Shown here: in pieces, positions 36,701 through 44,656 of the stretch | How positions within the stretch are numbered: the stretch's first letter is position 1 | Layout: each line of letters opens with the position of its first letter | Assembly (NCBI GenBank): GCA_964358485.1 | Contig: CAYHPY010000006.1 | Span: forward strand, 19,535-83,534 | DNA length: 64,000 nt | Origin: CAYHPY01 sp964358485 | GTDB taxonomy: Bacteria; Elusimicrobiota; Elusimicrobia; UBA1565; UBA9628 | Direction: 5' to 3' | The notes under the pieces: model-generated | Databases searched by the model: none | What the model was told of the DNA's origin: nothing | The model's input: the letters and a program-made list of their open reading frames with translations, nothing else | Made by a program: the position numbers and the translations under genes

Positions 36701-37729
36701 ATGAACGACCCTCGAAAGCGACGATTGCGGAAATGGTTGGCTGCCTTCGCCGTCCTCGGCTTGGCGGCCCTGGCGGCCGTGGTCTTCGCGGCTCGCTGGG
36801 CGTTGAATTACCGGGCGCCGTGCTCCCAGCCCTGCCGCGATCTCGGAATCTACCCTCCCAAGCCGTATTCGATCGACTATTCCGATCCGGCCCAACCTTG
36901 GCTGAAACCCGCCAGCATTCAAGCCCGCATGAAAGTGCCGGAACCGCCCTGCCCCGCGCCCAAATGCGCCCCGCTCAAACTTGACCTGGAACTCTTCAAG
37001 CCCGAGGCCAAGGTCAACAGGCGCTATACCCTGTGGTACCGGGTGAGCATGAAGAATGTTTCCTGCGTGAAATTGGGTTTTCTGGGCGGAGACTTTTTCA
37101 TGGGGCCGGGAGATCGAAATCGAAACTATCACGCCGCCTCGGGATTCAAGATCAAAGTCCGGGACCCCCATGGAAATGAAGTCCCGGATTCCGGGGCTCC
37201 CCGGCCCTTCAGCACCGCCCCCGAGGACAATACGGAATACGGCGATGTCATTCCCTACGATCACGATCCCGCCGTCGGCTTGAAGCTCGCGAAAGATATC
37301 CCGATGGACTCCGACTGGGACTTCTATCTCAATCCGGGACAATCCATAGCCACTCTGTCTTCTAGACTCCACCCCACCCGGATGGAATTAGTCGGGATGA
37401 TCGACGAATACGGGAGACCCGGATCAGGACCTCTCTATGTCGATGTCGATCTCAAGGGCGCCCCGAAGCCACCGCCGGGGTTTCGCATTCTGGAACAATT
37501 CATATTCAAAAAGCCCGGGAAACACACAATCCAAGTCACCATGGAGAACGCTCGTCTCCCGGCAACCCCTAGTTTCCCTTACGAAGGCCCGGTTCCAGCT
37601 CCCCTCTGCCGGTTTATGCGCTTCGCAGGATTCATCGGAGAATACGATTGCTCCCCTGCTTCTCGGGACACCCGGAAATATCATGTCCGGGCGGAATCTC
37701 AGACCCTCGAATTCGAGGTGAAACACTGA
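36701..37729 (+). CDS. Membrane-anchored extracytoplasmic hypothetical protein
   Basis: 342 residues starting MNDPRKRR, then a signal-anchor helix (about 14-33) and an extracytoplasmic beta-rich domain with paired cysteines (CSQPCRD, CPAPKCAP, VSCVKLG). The C-terminus is also beta-rich. ATG 36638 would add 21 low-quality residues and is the alternative start. The stop overlaps the CTG that probably starts the protease gene (CTGA), so the two products are co-expressed. Base composition is less GC-rich than the surroundings. No family recognised. Confidence 0.62.
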   Translation: MNDPRKRRLRKWLAAFAVLGLAALAAVVFAARWALNYRAPCSQPCRDLGIYPPKPYSIDYSDPAQPWLKPASIQARMKVPEPPCPAPKCAPLKLDLELFKPEAKVNRRYTLWYRVSMKNVSCVKLGFLGGDFFMGPGDRNRNYHAASGFKIKVRDPHGNEVPDSGAPRPFSTAPEDNTEYGDVIPYDHDPAVGLKLAKDIPMDSDWDFYLNPGQSIATLSSRLHPTRMELVGMIDEYGRPGSGPLYVDVDLKGAPKPPPGFRILEQFIFKKPGKHTIQVTMENARLPATPSFPYEGPVPAPLCRFMRFAGFIGEYDCSPASRDTRKYHVRAESQTLEFEVKH

Positions 37730-39684
37730 AATTCGGGGGCTTGCTCCTCTTCATCGCGCTCCCGGCTTTGGCTGGGGAGCCCAAAATCCCCTGCAAGATC
37801 ATCGACTGCCCCGAAAAATATATACCTTCGCCCCCGGCCGGCCAGCCCGATGCCGCGGCAATGAAAAAGGTCAGCGCGGCGTTTGCCGCCAAGGATACAG
37901 CGACTCTCCTTGAGGACGCCGCCAGAAGTGACTGGAAAAGCGCCCGAATCGAAATCCAAGCGATGGACTCCCAAACCCCGGCAGGGGAGAGGACGGCCAA
38001 GATTAAAGACTACGTTGCCAAAGCGCGCGCCTTGCACGATGCCATGACCGCCAAGCGCAGTGCCCATGACAATGCAATTTGGGAAACGGCCATCGCCTAC
38101 AAAATCGTTCCCCCGGAAACCGACCTTCGAGGCGATGAGAGGCTCGAAGCCCCCTGGCGCCGAGTCAACGCTTGGGATCCTCAATTCGGGCAGGATGAAA
38201 TTTGGGACAAGCAACAAAAGAAATGGCGGACGCGGGAAAAAGAGGAGCTCAAAAAACAACGAGATGAAAACGCGAGGAAAGCCGCCGGATTGAATATGGG
38301 CGTCACCCTCGGCACGGCCGATGCCCATACCGATCCAAAGGACGGTTCCATCCAGATCTTCGATGATGCCTTTGATTCTCCGGAAAAGCTGGCCGCGACC
38401 ATTTATCATGAAACGTCCCACTGGATAGACGCCGTGAAATCTCACGGCGAATACCCAAGCCTGCCGGAACGCTGGAAGAGCGAACAGCGGGCCTACGAAC
38501 GCCAAGCGGATTTCCTGGACAAAATCGGGCGCTCGGGGGCCGCCGACAGGGCGGTCGCCCGTCAATATGCCTGGCAGGCGGATTACTTTAGCCGGAACCT
38601 TCTGACCGAGAACGACATCCGCGTGAAACCGGAGTACCAAAATTGGCTCCAAGGATCGTTCCACGGGGGTGAATCCGGGCGGCCGGAGCCCACCAGAGAG
38701 CGCGCGGAGGATGAATTCTACAAGGACATCGCCGAAGGGGCGGATGTGGCCAATCACGCCCGGGAAATCGGCATCGAGTTGATGCACCAGGAGAATCGAA
38801 GGCGTCTGTTCGAGGATTTGATGTTTCTTGCCCGCCTGACTTGCTCCTCCCCCGATATGGTCTATCAGCCGAAACTCGACGAGCTTCCGCTCCTCCCCGC
38901 TTTGACGGAATACGACCTTGCCCCGAAATATTCCCATTCGGTTTTTAAAGGAGATTCCTGCGCCGCAAGGGTCTACCCGGCGCTGGTCGCCCGCCTTCGA
39001 GGCGGCGGGCGATTGACCGAGGCATGGGTCGTCCAGCTCGGCCGCCGGGTCCTGGATGACTTTCAAAGGGAAGAGGAAGAGGCCGAGCGGAAGAAAAAAG
39101 AGGAAGAAGCCCTTGCCGCTCTCAAAGCCCTTGCTGCCGAATATTCCTTCGAGGTGGATGACATCCGCCGGGACGGAGAAATCGTTTTCAGGGATACCGG
39201 CAAAGACCCGCGGTTTGGACGTGTTTACGGGTTCAACTTTAAATTCATGAACGAGGTCCGGGCCGGACTTTTCCTGGCCCGAGCCTGCATCGATGGAGGG
39301 GTTCGCAACCCCGGTGACCATGCCCTGACAACACTGCGGCGAAACGCCGCGGAGGACGATTTTCGGTATAAGCTCCTGCCCACCTACGCGGATCCGGTAT
39401 ACGATTGCATCCGCACCCTGGTCGAGTATCCAGATTCCCTCGGCGATGCGGGGCAGATCGAGAAAATCATGGAATGGCATCGCTCCCGCATCGAGAAGGC
39501 GGAAAAAGAATTGCGACGCCAAGAGGAGCGGAACCGGGAGGCGCGGGAGAAGCGGCAACGCGAACGCCGCCCTCGCGATTCGGACGATGATGAGGAAGCG
39601 CGTCGTGGGAACTTGGACCTTTCTCCCGCGGAGCGCGCCCTCGAAAGGGCCCGGGACAGCGCGGGACGCGGCTTTCGCCGCTAG
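37726..39684 (+). CDS. Exported zincin metalloprotease, probable CTG start
   Basis: 652 residues if started at CTG 37726, which overlaps the previous stop and gives a clean signal peptide (LKFGGLLLFIALPALAG). No ATG, GTG or TTG in frame offers this except a TTG within the hydrophobic core. The zinc-protease motif HETSH (H228, E229, H232) is followed by an EQRAYERQADF helix that could supply the third ligand Glu. Long charged helices (about 450-480 and 600-640) flank a middle domain. It is probably a periplasmic or surface peptidase. The family is not identified. Confidence 0.7.
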   Translation: MKFGGLLLFIALPALAGEPKIPCKIIDCPEKYIPSPPAGQPDAAAMKKVSAAFAAKDTATLLEDAARSDWKSARIEIQAMDSQTPAGERTAKIKDYVAKARALHDAMTAKRSAHDNAIWETAIAYKIVPPETDLRGDERLEAPWRRVNAWDPQFGQDEIWDKQQKKWRTREKEELKKQRDENARKAAGLNMGVTLGTADAHTDPKDGSIQIFDDAFDSPEKLAATIYHETSHWIDAVKSHGEYPSLPERWKSEQRAYERQADFLDKIGRSGAADRAVARQYAWQADYFSRNLLTENDIRVKPEYQNWLQGSFHGGESGRPEPTRERAEDEFYKDIAEGADVANHAREIGIELMHQENRRRLFEDLMFLARLTCSSPDMVYQPKLDELPLLPALTEYDLAPKYSHSVFKGDSCAARVYPALVARLRGGGRLTEAWVVQLGRRVLDDFQREEEEAERKKKEEEALAALKALAAEYSFEVDDIRRDGEIVFRDTGKDPRFGRVYGFNFKFMNEVRAGLFLARACIDGGVRNPGDHALTTLRRNAAEDDFRYKLLPTYADPVYDCIRTLVEYPDSLGDAGQIEKIMEWHRSRIEKAEKELRRQEERNREAREKRQRERRPRDSDDDEEARRGNLDLSPAERALERARDSAGRGFRR

Positions 39685-39695
39685 TAATCTCAACC

Positions 39696-39848
39696 ATGCC
39701 GCTCTTCGCTCTTCTGGCCTCGGCGGGGATCGCTTCGGCCGAGCCGTCCGGGGCCGACGCCTCGGAAGCCGACGCCGTTCTCTTAAGCCCCTGCTCGGGC
39801 CGGCCTTTCCCGCCCGGCACCCCCACCCGCCGGGGACTCAACCCCTGA
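39696..39848 (+). CDS. Possible 50-residue secreted peptide
   Basis: An ATG 12 bases after the protease stop opens 50 codons: a short signal-like start (MPLFALLASAGIASAEP), an acidic Ala/Asp/Glu stretch and a Pro/Arg-rich end with one Cys. It has export-like character but is very short and lacks a ribosome site, so it may be a chance frame. Confidence 0.25.
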   Translation: MPLFALLASAGIASAEPSGADASEADAVLLSPCSGRPFPPGTPTRRGLNP

Positions 39849-39858
39849 CGGCCCAGCC

Positions 39859-41433
39859 TCAGGCCTGCGGCCGAAATGGATTGGCCTTGCCGGCCAGGCG
39901 GGCCCGGAACCATTTGGCCAGGAGGCCGAGCATCGCCGCCGTCACCGCGCCGTAGGCGGCCAAAGCGGGGAAGGCCAGGTCGGGCCGGCGCTCCAGCGCC
40001 CACAGGAGCCCCGCCCAGGCGGCGGAGGCGCCCGTCAGGGCCGAGAACAGGCCGGCCTTGGTGTAGGCGTGGGCTCCGGGGTCCGCGGAGAAATCCCCCT
40101 GGGAGATGACGCGGTTTCCTTCCTTAATCACCGCATCTAGGACCTCTTTGTAGACCTTGTTGCGGACCACGCCGCTTTGGGAGATGTTGAGGCTCAGTCG
40201 GTCGTCGCGCACCCAGGCGATGAAGGAGGGCCCCTTTCCCCAGTCCCGTTCATGGCTCACGAACGCGCCCAGGCAATAAAATCCGAGGATTTTTCCCTCC
40301 TGCCCCGGAACCGGGGGCGCGAAGACGGCCCGCGTGGAGCCGCTCTCGAATTCCACGGCCTTCGGTCCGAAGAGGGTCCATTCGGGCGGGATTTCCTTGC
40401 CTTGGATGAAGAGCCTGGTTTGCGCCAGGCAGAACTCGTCGCGGGCCGCCACCAGGGCCCGCAGAGCCGTCAAGCGCCCCGTGAAAAAACCTAAACGGAC
40501 CCGGATCGTGGTCCCGGATCCGGCGGGTTCGGGGCCGTCCGCGGCCAGGCCGCCCTTGGGCCGGACCGTCAGTTCGGCCCGCCCGGGGCCCGAGCCGGAC
40601 CGGGCCTCAATTAGGACGGGGCCCAACCGGAACAGCGCCAGCAGGCCGTAGGCCAGGTGGCGGTGGCGCGCCGCGTCGGCGTCGTCTTCCTCGAAAAGAC
40701 TGCCGAAAGGATCGGCCGTCCAGGCGGGCGCCAGGGGGCGGCCGTCGAAGCGCATCAAAAGTTCGGCCCCGTCGCGGTCCAGGTCGATGCGGGTCGCGCC
40801 CGAGGCCACGGCCAATCTCAGCCAAGGAAGCAGGAATTGCTCCGGGTTCTCCAATTGATACTCGGAGAGTTTTTCCAAAGTTCGATTGCGGTCCATCTTG
40901 AAGGCCCCGCTGTCGATCAAAATGGCTTCCGCGCCCGGGGGCAGTCGGACCGGGTTCTTGACCTCTTTCGGAGGGGGAGAGGCTTGCGTGGCGCTCAGGG
41001 CGTAATCCCGGATTCCCGGAACCCGGCGCAGGGCCGAGCCGATTGCGTCGATCCAACTCCACGGCCAATCGCACCAGCAAAGCCAGTAACCCGCCAAGCC
41101 GCCCAGCGTCCCCAGGGAGGCCACCCCCTCCGTGCCGAAAAAGGAGGCGAACATCACCCCCAACGCCGCCGCCGCCCAAGAGCCGAGCGTTTCCACCCGC
41201 TCGCGGGCTTGGTGCCGATTGGAAACATCGAACACCCACGCCGAGCCCGCCAAGGTCAGGACCAGGAAGGCCGAGGCGGAGAGGGCCAGCGCCGCCAGCC
41301 ACTTCCCCCGCATGTCCTCCAGCTCCGGATAGATCCCCACCCCGTAGAGAAACAACAGGAGCATCGCCGCGGTGCGGGCGCCGCCGCCCGGGGTCGCGTA
41401 AAACAGGAATTCGCTGGAGCGGGGATCGGCCAT
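39859..41433 (-). CDS. Membrane protein with HSP90-like (GHKL) ATPase-like middle domain
   Basis: 524 residues: about four membrane helices at the N-terminus (about 15-150), a soluble middle part (about 165-450) and two helices at the C-terminus. The middle part has the strand order and motifs of a degenerate Bergerat/GHKL fold (GATRIDLDRDGAELLMRFDGRPL, AYGLLALFRLGPVLIEARSG, GSGTTIRVRLGFF), recalling HtpG. The usual DxGxG is altered, so ATP binding is uncertain. The ATG overlaps the preceding stop by one base (TAATG), linking it to a HEAT lipoprotein and a pilin-like gene. Confidence 0.58.
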   Translation of the reverse strand: MADPRSSEFLFYATPGGGARTAAMLLLFLYGVGIYPELEDMRGKWLAALALSASAFLVLTLAGSAWVFDVSNRHQARERVETLGSWAAAALGVMFASFFGTEGVASLGTLGGLAGYWLCWCDWPWSWIDAIGSALRRVPGIRDYALSATQASPPPKEVKNPVRLPPGAEAILIDSGAFKMDRNRTLEKLSEYQLENPEQFLLPWLRLAVASGATRIDLDRDGAELLMRFDGRPLAPAWTADPFGSLFEEDDADAARHRHLAYGLLALFRLGPVLIEARSGSGPGRAELTVRPKGGLAADGPEPAGSGTTIRVRLGFFTGRLTALRALVAARDEFCLAQTRLFIQGKEIPPEWTLFGPKAVEFESGSTRAVFAPPVPGQEGKILGFYCLGAFVSHERDWGKGPSFIAWVRDDRLSLNISQSGVVRNKVYKEVLDAVIKEGNRVISQGDFSADPGAHAYTKAGLFSALTGASAAWAGLLWALERRPDLAFPALAAYGAVTAAMLGLLAKWFRARLAGKANPFRPQA

Positions 41434-42275
41434 TAGGGCTTGATCCCCAAGTCGAGCATGACCGCTTTGGCGCAAGAACTTCGCGCGTCTTTGCCTTTGG
41501 CGAGGAGGCGAAGCGCCTCAAGCCCGGCGGGGTCTTTCATGTGGAAAAAGGTTCCCAGGCCCGCGTCGCGGTCCATGAGTTCGTCCGAGCAGGCCAGTTC
41601 CAACGCCCGAGGCACGACGGCCGCCCCCAAGAGCGCGGTGAACCGTCCGGCCTCGAAGCCTCCCGCCCGGAAAGCGGGGCGCTCCAGCAGGGCGAGCATG
41701 GCCGCCCCGTCCCAATTAAGCCGGATGCGTTCCGCCTCCTTGGCGGCGGCGGCGATTTCCTCCGGTTTGAGCGCGGCCAGCATCAGTTCGGCGCGATCGG
41801 CCCGGGCGCGGAATTTTTTTCGCGCCTCTTGGGCCGCCGGGCCGTCGGGGAAGGCGCTGGGAATCACGCGCCGGGCCCAGGCCAGGCGGGGATCGTCGGG
41901 GGACAGACCCAGGCGCAGGCAGAGGTCCAACCCCGCCCGCGCGGCGGCGGAGTCGGAGGAATCGGCCAGGCTCAGGGCGCCGGGGAGCAGGCGCGGATTC
42001 GGGCCCTGGGCGTTGCGGATCGCCGAAAGGGCGGCCCGGCGCAGGCGAACCCTTCCGGGCTGAAGGGCGGAAGCGGTCAAGAATCCCAATTCCGCCGGCG
42101 TGACCGGGGCCGCGGACGCCAGCTCCGCGATGGCCGCGCGGCGGGCCATGAGGTGGCCGGAGCCGATGACCGCCGACAATTCCGCCACCGAGCGCGGGCG
42201 GCCGCCCGAGGGCGCCTGAGAGCAGGCGGCCAGGGCCAGGGCGCCGAACAAGGAAAGCCTCAGTAGTCGGTCCAT
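41433..42275 (-). CDS. HEAT-like lipoprotein
   Basis: 280 residues starting at ATG 42275. The signal peptide ends in a lipobox (LALAACS, Cys near residue 18). The rest is helical with HEAT-like pairs (LMARRAAIAELASAAP, RLRRAALSAIRNA). It should be anchored in a membrane facing the periplasm and act as a protein scaffold. The start lies 16 bases inside the pilin-like gene, and its stop overlaps the start of the GHKL-like membrane gene, so three genes are coupled. Binding partner unknown. Confidence 0.68.
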   Translation of the reverse strand: MDRLLRLSLFGALALAACSQAPSGGRPRSVAELSAVIGSGHLMARRAAIAELASAAPVTPAELGFLTASALQPGRVRLRRAALSAIRNAQGPNPRLLPGALSLADSSDSAAARAGLDLCLRLGLSPDDPRLAWARRVIPSAFPDGPAAQEARKKFRARADRAELMLAALKPEEIAAAAKEAERIRLNWDGAAMLALLERPAFRAGGFEAGRFTALLGAAVVPRALELACSDELMDRDAGLGTFFHMKDPAGLEALRLLAKGKDARSSCAKAVMLDLGIKP

Positions 42276-42730
42276 TGGGTTCCCTTGGTGTCGGTGTGCG
42301 TGCAATTAACCAGAAGCGTGCCGAAATAATCCGACTTGGCATCGGCCAAATACAGCCAACCCCCCGTGTCGTCGGCGTCCAGGGCGTCCAGGCCCAGGCG
42401 GACCTTGGCCGAATCGGCGTGATAGTTCGGGGTCTTGGCCTTCGGCAGTCCCATCATGTAGCGGCCGGAGAAAACCAGGGAAACGGGATGGTAGGGATAA
42501 TGCCCCTCGGTGTCCCCGTAAAAGATCGAGAGGGCGCTGCGGGTCGCGCCCAGGTTTCCCTTGGTGGCGCCCTCGTTGGATTTTCGGATCAGCTCCGCGA
42601 ACTTGGGGATGGCGATGGCGGCGATGATTCCGATAATGGCCACCACGATCATGAGCTCCGGGTTCGCGTGATTGCCGAAGCCGCGCTCGTCGCGCCAAAG
42701 CTTTCGAAAGCGGCTCAAAAAATTCGTCAA
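42260..42730 (-). CDS. Type IV pilin-like protein with disrupted prepilin motif
   Basis: 156 residues (TTG start), clearly a paralogue of the pilin at 30050: both share IVVAIIG..AAIAIPKFA.LIRKS.EG and a C-terminal C-HTDTK...W..Y. In the leader, however, GFTLIEL is replaced by GFGNHANPEL, so the Glu normally at +5 after the cleavage site is moved to about +8 and the TLI residues are gone. Prepilin peptidase processing may be altered or lost. The gene starts 3 bases after the fumarase stop and overlaps the lipoprotein gene. A minor pilin or a decaying copy are both possible. Confidence 0.82.
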   Translation of the reverse strand: MTNFLSRFRKLWRDERGFGNHANPELMIVVAIIGIIAAIAIPKFAELIRKSNEGATKGNLGATRSALSIFYGDTEGHYPYHPVSLVFSGRYMMGLPKAKTPNYHADSAKVRLGLDALDADDTGGWLYLADAKSDYFGTLLVNCTHTDTKGTQWTDY

Positions 42731-42733
42731 GGG

Positions 42734-44380
42734 CTATTTCATTCCCCGGAAGAAATCCCCGCCCTTGTCGTCGACCAGGATGAAGGCGGGGAAATCCTCC
42801 ACCTCGATGACCCAGACGGCTTCCATGCCCAGCTCCGGGTAATCCAGCGTCTCGACTTTCTTGATGTTCCGTTCGGCCAAGAGAGCCGCGGGGCCTCCGG
42901 GAGAGCCCAGGTAGAAGCCGCCGTGCTTCTTGCAGGCGTCGGTCACCGCCTGTGAGCGGTTGCCCTTGGCCAACATGATCATGGACGCGCCGTGGGACTG
43001 AAGAAGGTCCACGTAGCCGTCCATGCGCCCCGCGGTGGTGGGGCCGAAGGAGCCGGAGGCCTTGCCCGCGGGCTGTTTGGCCGGGCCGGCGTAGTAGATG
43101 GGGTGCTTGAGCAGATACTCGGGCAGTTTCCCGCCCTGGTCCAGGATCTCCTTGAACTTGGCGTGGGCCAGGTCCCGGGCCACCACGATGCGCCCGGTCA
43201 GGGAAAGCCGCGTGCCGATGGGATGCTTGGAAAGCTCCGCCAGGATTTCCTTCATGGGGCGGTTGAGGTCCACGGCCACGCCGGAGCCGCCCTTGACCCC
43301 CGCGCGCTTGGAATATTTCTGGCGCATCTCCTCGGGGATGAGGTTGCCCGGATCGCGGTCGAGCTCCTCCACCCAGAGGCCGTCACGGTCGATGCGCGCC
43401 AGGATGTTGCGGTCGGCCGAGCAGGAGACGCCCATGCCGATGGGGGCCGAGGCCCCGTGGCGCGGCAGGCGGATCACCCGCACGTCGTGGGCGAAGTATT
43501 TTCCGCCGAACTGCGCCCCGAAGCCGATCGTGCGCGCGGCCGCGAAGAGCTCCGCCTCCAAAGCCGGGTCGCGGAAGGCCCGGCCGTCCGCGCCGGGGTC
43601 GGAGGGCAGGCCGTCCAGGTAGCCCGTGGAGGCCAGCTTGACGGTCTTGAGGCACATCTCCGCGGAGGTCCCGCCGATGACGATGGCGATGTGGTAGGGC
43701 GGGCAGGCCGCCGTGCCGAGGGTTTTCATCTTTTCCACCAGAAAGGGCTTGAGCCGCTCCGGGGTCAAGGTGGCCTTCGTCTCCTGGAAGAGCATGGACT
43801 TGTTGGCCGAGCCGCCGCCCTTGGTGATGAAGAGAAATTCGTAGGCCAGCCCCGGCTTGGAGTAGATGTCGATCTGGGCTGGCAGGTTGTCGCCGGAATT
43901 TTTTTCCTTGTACATGTCCACGGCCAAGGTCTGGGAATAGCGGAGATTCTCCCCGGTATAGGCCTGCCAGATGCCCTTGGAGAGGAATTCCTCGTCGTTG
44001 CAGCGGGTCCAGACCTGCTCGCCTTTTTTGGCGCTGACCGTGGCGGTGCCGGTGTCCTGGCAGAAGGGAAGCTCAAAGCCCGTGGCGATGGCCGCGTTTT
44101 CCAAGAGGCAGTAGGCCACGAAGCGGTCGTTGTCGGAGGCCTCCGGATCGGCGAAGATCTTGGCCACCTTCTCGTTGTGGGAACGGCGCAGAAGAAAAGA
44201 CACGTCCCGGACCGCTTCGCGGGCCAGCGCGGCCAGGGCTTCGGGGGAGACTTCCAGGATTTCGCGGTCTCCGGCCTTGATGAGACTCACGCCTTCCTTG
44301 GAGACCAAGCGGTATTTGGCCGACGGGTGCTTGAGCTGGAAGATTTCCCGGAATTGGAAGGCGGAATCGCTTTTGGCCAT
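42734..44380 (-). CDS. Class I fumarate hydratase
   Basis: Iron-sulfur fumarase that interconverts fumarate and malate. At 548 residues it is the single-chain FumA/FumB form. The three cluster-ligand cysteines are visible: C107 (LPFCQDTGT), C226 (TAACPPYH) and C320 (VSCSADR). KGGGSANKS near 200 and the C-terminal GPTTAGRMDGYVD block of the beta domain are also typical. A GGAG ribosome site is present. The pilin-like gene follows immediately. The [4Fe-4S] cluster implies an anaerobic or microaerobic lifestyle, though this is not proof. Confidence 0.95.
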   Translation of the reverse strand: MAKSDSAFQFREIFQLKHPSAKYRLVSKEGVSLIKAGDREILEVSPEALAALAREAVRDVSFLLRRSHNEKVAKIFADPEASDNDRFVAYCLLENAAIATGFELPFCQDTGTATVSAKKGEQVWTRCNDEEFLSKGIWQAYTGENLRYSQTLAVDMYKEKNSGDNLPAQIDIYSKPGLAYEFLFITKGGGSANKSMLFQETKATLTPERLKPFLVEKMKTLGTAACPPYHIAIVIGGTSAEMCLKTVKLASTGYLDGLPSDPGADGRAFRDPALEAELFAAARTIGFGAQFGGKYFAHDVRVIRLPRHGASAPIGMGVSCSADRNILARIDRDGLWVEELDRDPGNLIPEEMRQKYSKRAGVKGGSGVAVDLNRPMKEILAELSKHPIGTRLSLTGRIVVARDLAHAKFKEILDQGGKLPEYLLKHPIYYAGPAKQPAGKASGSFGPTTAGRMDGYVDLLQSHGASMIMLAKGNRSQAVTDACKKHGGFYLGSPGGPAALLAERNIKKVETLDYPELGMEAVWVIEVEDFPAFILVDDKGGDFFRGMK

Positions 44381-44656
44381 GGTTTTCTCCGCGTGGGAGA
44401 CTTCAACGGGAGGATATCAAATCCGGGGGCCCGCGGCTCGGCCGACTCCCCACGGGCCTATGCCGGTTACTTGGGAATATTTCTTGTCAAAAAAATATGG
44501 ACCCTGATTGGTGATTATCCATATTTATGAAGTATTTTTTTGTCCAAAATGATGGCGCCATCAATTTTTAAAATGGAAATTTGGTTGTTCGGCCTTATGC
44601 CGGACCGACAACGGCCTTCAGACTCATTGGCGGATTAGAAAATGCTCCCCCGGACC
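44381..44656. other. AT-rich intergenic region with inverted repeats
   Basis: No gene. Bases 44488-44542 contain CAAAAAAATATGGA, which can pair either with TCCATATTT (44518-44526) or with TATTTTTTTG (44533-44542). These are mutually exclusive pairings. On the minus strand the first hairpin is followed by a T-run and may end the caspase-adaptor transcript. A second hairpin, GTTGTTCGG...CCGACAAC, lies near 44584-44612, closer to the caspase-adaptor stop codon. Confidence 0.45.

Noticed and set aside
37699..39693. A 664-codon minus-strand frame over the metalloprotease
   Set aside because: The plus strand carries HETSH and a signal peptide. The antisense frame shows no domain and would lack a promoter or ribosome site.
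39696..39848. The 50-codon frame as a certain secreted peptide
   Set aside because: Listed only at low confidence: it has a signal-like start but no ribosome site, no promoter and a Pro/Arg-rich end typical of chance frames.
44488..44542. A metabolite-sensing switch upstream of fumarase
   Set aside because: The alternative pairings are A/T only and lie over 100 bases from the fumarase start, which has its own ribosome site. A terminator for the caspase-adaptor transcript is simpler.
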